Of a stretch of 64,000 bases of DNA, positions 53,256-61,100 are shown in pieces (positions within the stretch are counted from its first letter, which is position 1; each line of letters begins with the position of its first letter). The notes beneath the pieces were generated by a model, which ran no database searches, was not told where the DNA came from, and saw only the letters and a list, made by a program, of their open reading frames with translations. The position numbers were made by a program, and so were the translations under genes. The stretch is from Nocardia stercoris (GTDB taxonomy: Bacteria; Actinomycetota; Actinomycetes; Mycobacteriales; Mycobacteriaceae). The stretch spans positions 1 to 64,000 of the forward strand of contig NZ_RFFH01000005.1 of assembly GCF_003696265.1 (NCBI RefSeq). Direction: 5' to 3'.

Positions 53256-53744
53256 ATGACCGTCACCCCGCCACCCCGGCCCAAGCAGCTCGACGCGCCG
53301 GTGCTGCCGAAGATCTTCAAATACGCCGGCCGCGCACATGTTTGGCTGTACCGGCGCACCGGCGGGCGGATCGGTGGCAAGTGGCGGATCGGCGCCGGCT
53401 TCCGCAAGCCGGTCCCGACGCTGCTGCTCGAACACCGCGGCAGCAAATCCGGCAACCAGTACACGACGCCACTGCTCTACCTGCGCGACGGCGCCGACAT
53501 CGTGATCGTCGCGTCCCAGGGCGGGCTGCCCAAACATCCGCAGTGGTACCACAATCTGCGGGCGAACCCGGACGTGCACATCCAGATCGGCCGGGAACGG
53601 CGGGCCGTGCGCGCGGTCACCGCCGACGCACGGGAACGAGCCCGGCTGTGGCCGTTGCTGGTCGGCATCTACGCCGACTTCGACACCTATCAGGCGTGGA
53701 CCGAACGCGAGATCCCCGTCGTCGTACTGCACCCGCGCGACTGA
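53256..53744 (+). CDS. DDN-type deazaflavin-dependent nitroreductase family protein
   Basis: The 162-residue protein has the DUF385 split-barrel pattern: LLEHRGSKSGNQYTTPLLYL and IVIVASQGGLPKHPQWYHNL, RANPDVHIQIGRERRAVRAV. The GSKSG and WYHNLRANP motifs are those of the F420H2-binding site. It is longer than the other family member at 13369 by an N-terminal basic lead-in. ATG at 53256 has GAGGAA upstream. Divergent from the TetR gene. Confidence 0.88.
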   Translation: MTVTPPPRPKQLDAPVLPKIFKYAGRAHVWLYRRTGGRIGGKWRIGAGFRKPVPTLLLEHRGSKSGNQYTTPLLYLRDGADIVIVASQGGLPKHPQWYHNLRANPDVHIQIGRERRAVRAVTADARERARLWPLLVGIYADFDTYQAWTEREIPVVVLHPRD

Positions 53745-53754
53745 GCGCGATTGC

Positions 53755-54402
53755 TCAGGGCGCCGGGTAACCCGGCGGCGCGGCCGGCCCGTAGCCCATG
53801 GGCCGGCGGCGGGCCCGGCCGCGGCGCACGACCGTGGTCAGGATGATCGCCAGCCCGGCCAGCAAACCCAGAACGGCGACGGCCACCGCGACCAGGATCG
53901 AGGTGACGATCGACGAGCCGATGCCGCCACCGACGGCCAGCGTCGCCTCCGGATCACCATCGGTCCGCATGAGATACGTTCCGTCCGTGGCGGCGTGGAA
54001 GGTGAACTCCGCGCGGCCCTCGTGAGCACCGAGCGAGTAGGTCTCCTCGGAGCCGTAGTCGCCCATGTGCACGATGTGCCCGGTGGGGTCGCTCAATTGG
54101 GCGCGCACCGGCTCGGGCACCTGCCGGGAACCGGCCCCGGGGTATTCCAGGTACACCGTGTAGTCGTGGCCGGCGGACAGGTGCAGGTCACCGTGACCCG
54201 GCACCGGGACACGCTGGAATCCGTCGATGGTGTGCGACATGTGCGTGAATCCGATGACCCCCGCGGTGGCGGCACCCGCCAGACCGGCGAGGATCACCAG
54301 GACCCCGGCCAGGATCCACCAGCCGGAGGGTTTCACGCGCGCCGGCGGCTGCTGCGGCACCGGGTACTGAGGCGGGGCCGGGTAGCTGGGCGGTTGGGCC
54401 AT
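53755..54402 (-). CDS. Pro-rich two-helix membrane protein
   Basis: The 215-residue protein has a Pro/Gln-rich cytoplasmic N-terminus (PPSYPAPPQYPVPQQPPARV), one membrane helix at about 28-50, a beta-rich extracellular region (HLSAGHDYTVYLEYPGAGSR), a second helix at about 163-190 and a Pro/Gly-rich cytoplasmic end. This layout is common in actinobacterial membrane proteins of unknown function. Nothing in it suggests an enzyme. Confidence 0.7.
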   Translation of the reverse strand: MAQPPSYPAPPQYPVPQQPPARVKPSGWWILAGVLVILAGLAGAATAGVIGFTHMSHTIDGFQRVPVPGHGDLHLSAGHDYTVYLEYPGAGSRQVPEPVRAQLSDPTGHIVHMGDYGSEETYSLGAHEGRAEFTFHAATDGTYLMRTDGDPEATLAVGGGIGSSIVTSILVAVAVAVLGLLAGLAIILTTVVRRGRARRRPMGYGPAAPPGYPAP

Positions 54403-54516
54403 GAACGATCCTCGCTGTCCGGGCCGCTCGCATGCGGCCGCTGCGGCTGGTGGGGCCCAACCTAACCCGCGGCATCGGAGTTCCGTACCCCGACACGATC
54501 GGCCGGGTGCATCCGG

Positions 54517-54870
54517 TCAGCAGTGCCCGGCGGCGAAGGCGGACGGATCGATCGCCTCCGCCATCCGCTGATGGCCCGCCGAATTCGGATGCAGCTGGTC
54601 GGGCCCGGCGTAGCGCGCGGCCAGAATCGACGGATTCGCCGGATCACGCAGTGCCGCATCGAAATCGATCACCGAGTGGCTCAGCTGCTGAGCGCGGACC
54701 CAGGCATTGATCCGCTGCCGGATCGGCTCGGCGAACGGGGCGGTGATGCCGTCCGCGATGGCATTCGACGCGGGCAGCAGGGTGGCGAGATGCGCGCGCA
54801 GACCGGCCGCGTGCAGGCGATCGATGATCCGGGTATAGCCGCCGACGATCTGGTCGAAGCCGGCGCCGAG
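54517..54870 (-). pseudogene. SGNH/GDSL hydrolase, C-terminal fragment
   Basis: The frame reads FDQIVGGYTRIIDRLHAAGL, RAHLATLLPASNAI and ends with the catalytic Asp-His block AGPDQLHPNSAGHQRMAEAI. The GDSL serine block and the N-terminal half are missing; the sequence 5' of residue 20 is unrelated. It is a remnant of a secreted SGNH hydrolase. Confidence 0.65.
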
Positions 54871-54928
54871 TGGGCGTGCCCGACGGCCATTGCCGCGCAA
54901 CAATATCGGCCCGGTCCGCGAGCGCACG

Positions 54929-54960
54929 CCGGGAGCGCGCAGTCTGGCGCGCGCTCCCGG
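54929..54960 (-). terminator. Terminator downstream of mqo
   Basis: CCGGGAGCGCGC (54929-54940) pairs with GCGCGCTCCCGG (54949-54960), a perfect 12-bp stem eight bases beyond the mqo stop. Confidence 0.8.
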
Positions 54961-54968
54961 CGGGAATA

Positions 54969-56480
54969 TCAGAGGCGCGCTGGGTTCGCGGCCGACGACA
55001 GTCCGAGGGCGGTGCCGGTGCGGGCCAGTTCGGTGTCGACGGCCGTGTGATCGAGGGCGAATCCGTCGGTCAGGCCGGGGAGGAGGTGGTGCAGTATCGG
55101 TTCCCAGCGGGGGTAGTCGCGGGGGAAGCAGCGGGCGAGCAGGTCGATCATGATCGCGGTCGCGGTCGAGGCGCCGGGGGAGGCGCCGAGTAGGCCGGCG
55201 ATGCTGCCGTCAGCGGAGGTCATCAGCTCGGTGCCGAAGACGAGTTCACCGATGCGGTGGGGGTGGGGCCGCACGAGCTGGGCGCGCTGGCCGGCCGCGA
55301 TCGGGTACCAGTCGGCGGGGTCGGCGTCGGGGAAGAAACGGCGCAGTGCCTCGAATTTGCGGCGGCGAGTGGCGATCAGCTGGCCGAACAGGTAGCCGAC
55401 CAGGTCGAGATTGTGCAGCCCGGCGGCCAGCAGGACCGGCAGGTTGTGTGGTCGCAGCGTGGTGAACAGGTCGATCAGGCGCCCCCGTTTCAGCAGCCGC
55501 GTGCTGAAGGTGGCGTACGGGCCGAACAGCAGCGACTCCTGCCCGTCGACCACCCGCAGATCCAGGTGTGGCACCGACATGGGCGGGGCGCCGATATCGG
55601 CTTGGCCGTACACCTTCGCCCGATGCCGGGCCACCACCTCCGGGTTGTCGCAGCGCAGGAACTCCGCGCCCAGCGGGAACACGCCGTGCCCGCGCACCTC
55701 GGGAATTCCGGCGCGCTGCAACAGTTTCAGCGCGTAGCCACCCGCGCCGACGAAGACGAACCGGGCCGACACCGTGCGGGTGGCGCGCTGTTCGAGGTCG
55801 CGCACCCGCACCGACCAGCGGCCGCCGGGCAGCCGCCGCAGCCCGATCACCTCGTGCCGCAACCGGATCCGGGCCCCGGTCGGTGCCATGCTCGCCACCA
55901 GATCACGGGTCAGGGCGCCGAAGTCGACGTCGGTCCCCGCCGGATAGCGGGTGGCCGCCATCGGGGTACCGGGTGCGCGGCCCGCCATCAGCAGCGGCGC
56001 CCACTCGGCGATGACCGCCGGGTCCTCGGTGTACTCCATCGCCGAGAACAGCGGCAGCGCCCGCAGTGTCGCGTGCCGGGTGCGCAACGCGGCGACGTCC
56101 CGGTCGCCGAACACGACGTCCAGGTGCGGGACGCCGTGCACGAAACGGCCCGGGTCGGGCAGGTCGCCGGCCGCGGTGAGCGCCGACCAGAACTGGCGTG
56201 ACAGCCGGAACTGCCGGGCGATCTCCGCGGCCCGCGTCGCGTCGCGCGGATCGGGCATGTAGTTGAGTTCGCAGTACCCGGAGTGCCCGGTGCCGGCGTT
56301 GTTCCAGGCCGCCGAGCTTTCCGCGCCGAGCGTGTCCAGCCGCTCGAACAGGGTGATCGACCAGTCGGGCTGGATCGTGGCCAGCAGTGCGCCCAGCGTG
56401 GCCGACATGATGCCGCCGCCGATCAGGACGACATCGAATTCCTCGTGGTGGACAGCGGTTTTCGTTCGGCTGTGCGACAC
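54969..56480 (-). CDS. mqo: Malate:quinone oxidoreductase
   Basis: The 503-residue flavoprotein has the FAD motif DVVLIGGGIMSATLGALLAT, the Mqo signature WNNAGTGHSGYCELNYMPDP, and LRPHNLPVLLAAGLHNLDLV plus PGASTATAIMIDLLARCFP near the end. It oxidises malate to oxaloacetate and passes electrons to the quinone pool at the inner face of the membrane. Divergent from a LysR-family gene. Length and all main motifs agree with the family. Confidence 0.95.
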   Translation of the reverse strand: MSHSRTKTAVHHEEFDVVLIGGGIMSATLGALLATIQPDWSITLFERLDTLGAESSAAWNNAGTGHSGYCELNYMPDPRDATRAAEIARQFRLSRQFWSALTAAGDLPDPGRFVHGVPHLDVVFGDRDVAALRTRHATLRALPLFSAMEYTEDPAVIAEWAPLLMAGRAPGTPMAATRYPAGTDVDFGALTRDLVASMAPTGARIRLRHEVIGLRRLPGGRWSVRVRDLEQRATRTVSARFVFVGAGGYALKLLQRAGIPEVRGHGVFPLGAEFLRCDNPEVVARHRAKVYGQADIGAPPMSVPHLDLRVVDGQESLLFGPYATFSTRLLKRGRLIDLFTTLRPHNLPVLLAAGLHNLDLVGYLFGQLIATRRRKFEALRRFFPDADPADWYPIAAGQRAQLVRPHPHRIGELVFGTELMTSADGSIAGLLGASPGASTATAIMIDLLARCFPRDYPRWEPILHHLLPGLTDGFALDHTAVDTELARTGTALGLSSAANPARL

Positions 56481-56558
56481 GGTGACCTCCTCGTCGGGAT
56501 GTCGGTTCAGGATGCCGCCGCCCGAACCGATCCGTCCAATGCTCGATCGGCGGGATTA

Positions 56559-56576
56559 TCATCCGAATATGGATGA
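56559..56576. promoter_or_regulatory. LysR-type dyad over the regulator's start codon
   Basis: TCATCC, six bases, GGATGA at 56559-56576 is a perfect inverted repeat in an AT-rich setting. It overlaps the start codon of the LysR gene (56569-56571) and may be its autoregulatory site. Confidence 0.4.
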
Positions 56577-57462
56577 ATACTCGACGTCCGAGGTCACGGC
56601 CGTGGCGCCGCTGCTGGCGGCCTTCGACGCGGCCGCCGCTATGGGGCACATCACGCGGGCGGCGGAGTATCTCGGTGTCCCGCAGTCGTCGCTGAGCCGG
56701 CGGCTACGGGCCCTGGAGCAGGCACTGGGGGTAGAGCTGTTCCAGCCGGCCGGGCGGCGGGTGGCGCTCACCGCGGCCGGTCGCGAACTGCACGCGCGCA
56801 CCACGGGCCTGATCCGCGCGCTGGACGACGCGGTGAACGTGGTGCGCAGCCAAGCCGATCCCGAGGCCGGCCTGGTCCGGTTCGGCTTCCCGCTGACCCT
56901 GGGCCCGGTGAGTATTCCGTCGGTGCTCGCCGAATTCCATTCCGCCGCACCGCGGATCCGCCTGCATCTGGTGCAGGCGCACGGCGAGGCGCTGGCCGAG
57001 CAGATCCGCGACGGCCGCCTCGACCTGGCGGTGATGATCCCGGCACCGGCGGATCTGCCCGCGATCGTGCTGGGGCGGCAGCGGATCCAGTTGTACGTGG
57101 CGGCCGAACATCGGCTGGCGGGCCGTGATCGGGTCGATCTCGCGGAGTTGGCCGGCGAGCCGTTCGTGGCCAATCCTCCGGCCTACCATCTGCGGCGGCA
57201 GCTGGATTCCTGGTGTGCGGACGCGGGTTTCGTACCGAGGGTGGTTTTCGAGATCACCGAATTCGACACACTGCGGGCGCTGGTCGCGCAGGGGCTCGGC
57301 GTAGCCCTGTTGCCCGCGCCGGAACTTCCGCATCCGGGGTTGGTCGGGGTCCCGGTGACCGGCACGCACGATCGGACGATCGGGCTGGTGTCCGGCCGTC
57401 ATCGGCCGACCCCGGCGGTCGAGCGACTGCGTGAGTTCCTGGCTGGGCGGGTGGGTCGGTGA
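56569..57462 (+). CDS. LysR-family regulator, divergent from mqo
   Basis: The 297-residue protein has the LysR helix-turn-helix FDAAAAMGHITRAAEYLGVP with SSLSRRLRALEQALGVELFQ, and the two-lobed effector domain (LVRFGFPLTLGPVSIPSVLA, LVAQGLGVALLPAPEL). Overlapping promoters and a dyad between it and mqo suggest it controls mqo and itself. The start follows the consensus length of the winged-helix domain. Confidence 0.85.
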   Translation: MDEYSTSEVTAVAPLLAAFDAAAAMGHITRAAEYLGVPQSSLSRRLRALEQALGVELFQPAGRRVALTAAGRELHARTTGLIRALDDAVNVVRSQADPEAGLVRFGFPLTLGPVSIPSVLAEFHSAAPRIRLHLVQAHGEALAEQIRDGRLDLAVMIPAPADLPAIVLGRQRIQLYVAAEHRLAGRDRVDLAELAGEPFVANPPAYHLRRQLDSWCADAGFVPRVVFEITEFDTLRALVAQGLGVALLPAPELPHPGLVGVPVTGTHDRTIGLVSGRHRPTPAVERLREFLAGRVGR

Positions 57463-57580
57463 GTGGTTGCCGGGAGTGCGGTAATCGGTCCCGGAGATGA
57501 CCGAATTCGGCTGTGCGGCAGTTGAACGTTGCGCGAATGTGATGCCGCCGACTATTCCCAGTGTTGGGAAATTAGGTCGA

Positions 57581-57610
57581 TTGACAGCCTGAGATCGCCG
57601 AAGCTACTGT
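57581..57610 (+). promoter_or_regulatory. Candidate promoter before PKS
   Basis: TTGACA at 57581-57586 with an 18-base spacer and TACTGT at 57605-57610 fits a housekeeping-type promoter. It would start a leader of about 570 bases ahead of the PKS gene. Confidence 0.45.
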
Positions 57611-57618
57611 TCGGTACG

Positions 57619-57660
57619 ATGAACCTTCCAACTCGAAAGACCGCGTGCGCATGCCTGTAA
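57619..57660 (+). CDS. Possible short leader peptide
   Basis: Right after the candidate promoter an ATG starts a 13-codon frame (MNLPTRKTACACL). It has no clear ribosome site. It could be a leader peptide, or chance. Confidence 0.2.
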   Translation: MNLPTRKTACACL

Positions 57661-57998
57661 CTCGCGGTATGCCCACGTAGCGCCGCCCCCGGCGACGCGG
57701 TCCGAGTCCGGTCGGCACCGGTGCGCACCGCGCCTCCGGGCTCGGTTCCCCGGAATTGCTCCGGCACATGCGAGCTCATCGTGTGGAGCTTCGATCGCGG
57801 CGCAATTCATTGCATCGGTACGAAATCCGCTGCTGCGATCCGTCGAGCGGCGTGGTTGCGGCGAATGGTGGTCGGCCGCAGATCGATTCGGGGAAGTACC
57901 AGAAATTGGTCGGTTGTCACGGCTGTCGAGAATTCGACAGCCGGCGTCTCGGGGTTCGTGTGTGTCATGCGGAAGGGTGTTCAGAGGTGACCGGATCG

Positions 57999-58076
57999 GC
58001 GCGGGCGATCGACCCGCAACAGCTCGCCAATCGCGTCTCCGACTACTTCGGCATCGGCGAGCCGAGCATCCCGGCC
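57999..58076 (+). pseudogene. Decayed ketosynthase fragment
   Basis: The frame reads ARAIDPQQLANRVSDYFGIG and EPSIPARSG. In the ketosynthase of the next gene the same blocks occur separately as ARSIDPQQLL and IIANRVSNYFGFTGPSLL. Here the roughly 80 residues between DPQQ and ANRVS are deleted. It looks like a leftover of a duplicated KS just upstream of the live one. Confidence 0.5.
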
Positions 58077-58184
58077 CGGTCCGGCACTTCGAACGATCAC
58101 TGAAACTCCTGGTGTAGTGGACATTTCATATACGCGCGGTGCCGAGACGCGCAGGTGCGTGCTCGTCGTGAGGAAGGTTCTCGA

Positions 58185-61100
58185 GTGGTGACCCGATCAG
58201 ATTTCCCCGTCGCTGTCGTAGGAATGGCGTGCCGGCTGCCGGGAGTTGCTGATCTCGATGCTTTTTGGCGGCTGCTCGGCGAGGGACGCGAGACCGTCGG
58301 CGCCGCCCCGGCGGCACGCGCGAACCTCAGCGAACGCGCGAGTTTCCTCGATTCCGTGAGCGATTTCGACGCGGAGTTCTTCGGCATCGCCCCCCATGAG
58401 GCCCGATCGATCGATCCACAGCAATTGCTCGCGTTGGAGCTGAGCTGGGAGGCCCTGGAAGATGCGGGGCTGGCCGATGCGGCACGCGAATCGCGCCGGG
58501 GCGGGGTATTTCTCGGTTGTACCGGCGGTGACTTCGCGGAACTCGTCACGGCCGCCGAAGGGCCCGGCGTCACGCGCCACTCTCTGTGGGGCGCGACGCG
58601 TGGAATCATCGCCAACCGGGTGTCCAACTATTTCGGGTTCACCGGCCCCAGCCTCCTGGTCGACAGCGCTCAGGCTTCCGCACTCGTCGCGGTGCACCTG
58701 GCGTGCGAGAGCCTGCGGGCGGGCGAAACCGATATCGCGCTGGCCGGTGGCGTCAATCTGATCCTCTCACCGACCAGTGGTGAACGGATCGAACACTTCG
58801 GTGCGCACTCGGCACTGGGGCGGTGCTACACCTTCGACTCGCGCGCGGACGGATTCGTGCGCGGCGAAGGCGGTGGCGTGATCGTGCTGAAGCCGCTGGC
58901 TCGAGCGATCGACGACGGCGACCGGATTCACGCCGTAATCCGTGGTAGCGCGGTCAATACCGGCAATGAGCGACGGGTGTTGAGTGCGCCGAGTCGCGAA
59001 GCGCAGGTCGCCGCGATTCGCTCCGCGCTCGAGGCGGCCGATGCGCCCGCCGATTCCGTGCAGTACGTCGAGTTGCACGGCACGGGAACGCCGGCGGGCG
59101 ATCCGGTCGAGGCTGCCGCGCTCGGCGCGACCTATGGCGCCGAGCGCGAGCCGGGTTCGCCGCTGGCGGTGGGGTCGGTCAAGACGAATGTCGGCCATCT
59201 GGAGGGCGCTGCCGGGATCATCGGCCTCATCAAGACCGCGCTGTGCCTGCGGCACCGCGAACTCGTGCCCAGCCTGAACTTCGAGCGGCCCAATCCGGCG
59301 ATTCCACTGGACGAACTGTGCTTGCGTGTGGTCAGCGAACCCGAACAGTGGGTTGCGACCACCATTCGGCGGGCAGGCGTCTCCGCGTTCGGTATGGGTG
59401 GTTCGAACGTTCACCTGATCCTCGACGAGGCTCCGGTCGCGGACATCGCGACGACCTTCGAGCCCGACGACGCCGACGAGGTGCCGATCGTGCTCTCCGC
59501 GCGCGATGAGGTCGGCCTCCGCGCGCAAGCGAGTCGGCTCCGTGACTGGTTGGTGCGCCATCCGGAATTCGCCCTTGCCGACGTGGCGTACTCACTGCTC
59601 ACGTTCCGCGCCCAGATGCCCTGGCGGGCAACCTTTGTCGTGTCGAGCTCCGAGCAGTTGCTGGTCGAGCTGGGAGCGCTCGCCGAGCACGGCGGCGGTT
59701 CGGACCGCACCGAACTGCCGGCGGACTCGACGGCCCGGACGACCGGTGTCCGGGTAGAGCTGCCGCCGTACGCGTTTCGTCGCCGGGAGAACACCGCGGA
59801 TCCCGAGTCCGTCGAGTCGCCGCCGGCAGCGCCCGCCCCGACGGCCCTGGCGCACCAGCTGCGAGCGATGCCCGAATATCAGCACCGCGCCGCGGTTCTC
59901 GCCGTGGTCCGCGAGCACGCCGCCGCCGTCCTGGGGTACGAATCGGCCGAGTCGGTGCGCGGCGACCTGCCGTTCACCGATCTCGGCTTCGATTCGCTCA
60001 GTGGCGTGGAACTGCAAAAACGCCTGACCCGGGCGACGGGTGTGGAGTTGCCGGCCTCGCTCATATTCGATCACCCCACCGCCACGTCGGTGGCCGACCT
60101 GCTGAGCTCACGTGCCACCGCGGCCGGTGAAAAGCGCGGCCGGGTCGCGCGGCGAACCTCGTCGGACGAGCCGATCGCGATCGTCGGCATGGGTGCGCGG
60201 TTCCCGGGCGGTATCTCCTCTGCCGAGGAGCTGTGGGACCTGGTCGCGGCGGGACGCGACGCGATCGGAGATTTCCCGGCCGACCGCGGCTGGGACCTCG
60301 ATCGCCTCTACGATGCCGATGCCGGCAAGGCGGGTACCGTCTACACCCGCCGAGGGGGCTTCCTGAGCGGCGCAGGTGATTTCGATCCCGGCTTCTTCGG
60401 GATCAGCCCGCGCGAGGCGCTGGCGATGGACCCGCAGCAGCGGGTGTTCCTGGAAACGGCGTGGGAAGCCCTCGAAGACGCCGGAATCGACCCGACCACG
60501 CTGCGCGGCAGCGATACCGGCGTCTTCGTAGGAGCCTGCGCGTCAGGGTATTCCGGTCTCGTCACCGGCGAGCTGGAGGGATTCCGGCTGACCGGCACCT
60601 CGCACAGCGTCATCTCGGGGCGGCTCGCCTACGTCCTCGGCCTGGAGGGGCCGGCGGTGACGGTGGACACCGCGTGCTCCTCCTCGCTGGTGGCGCTGCA
60701 CTCGGCGTGCCAGGCATTGCGAAGGGGCGAGAGCTCTCTGGTTCTCGCCGGAGGCGTGACCATCGCCGCGACTCCCGACCTGTATGTCGACTTCGCTCGG
60801 CAGCGCGGGCTGTCGCGCGACGGCCGCTGCAAGGCTTTCTCTGCCGCTGCCGACGGTGTGGGCTGGTCCGAGGGATCGGGGGTGCTCGTTCTGGAGCGAC
60901 TCTCCGATGCTCGCCGACTCGGACACCACGTGCTGGCGGTAGTGCGTGGCAGCGCGGTCAACCAGGACGGTGCGAGCAACGGGCTCACCGCACCCAATGG
61001 TCCGTCGCAGCAACGCGTGATCGAACAGGCTCTCGCCGACGCCGGGATATCGGCGGCCGATGTGGACGCCGTCGAGGCGCACGGCACCGGTACGAGACTG

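Larger units (their letters stand above)
57463..57998. other. Leader region upstream of the PKS
   Basis: About 535 bases between the LysR gene and the KS remnant with no convincing gene. A promoter and a 13-codon frame in it are listed separately. Some frames in 57750-57990 are open but show no family features. Confidence 0.4.
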
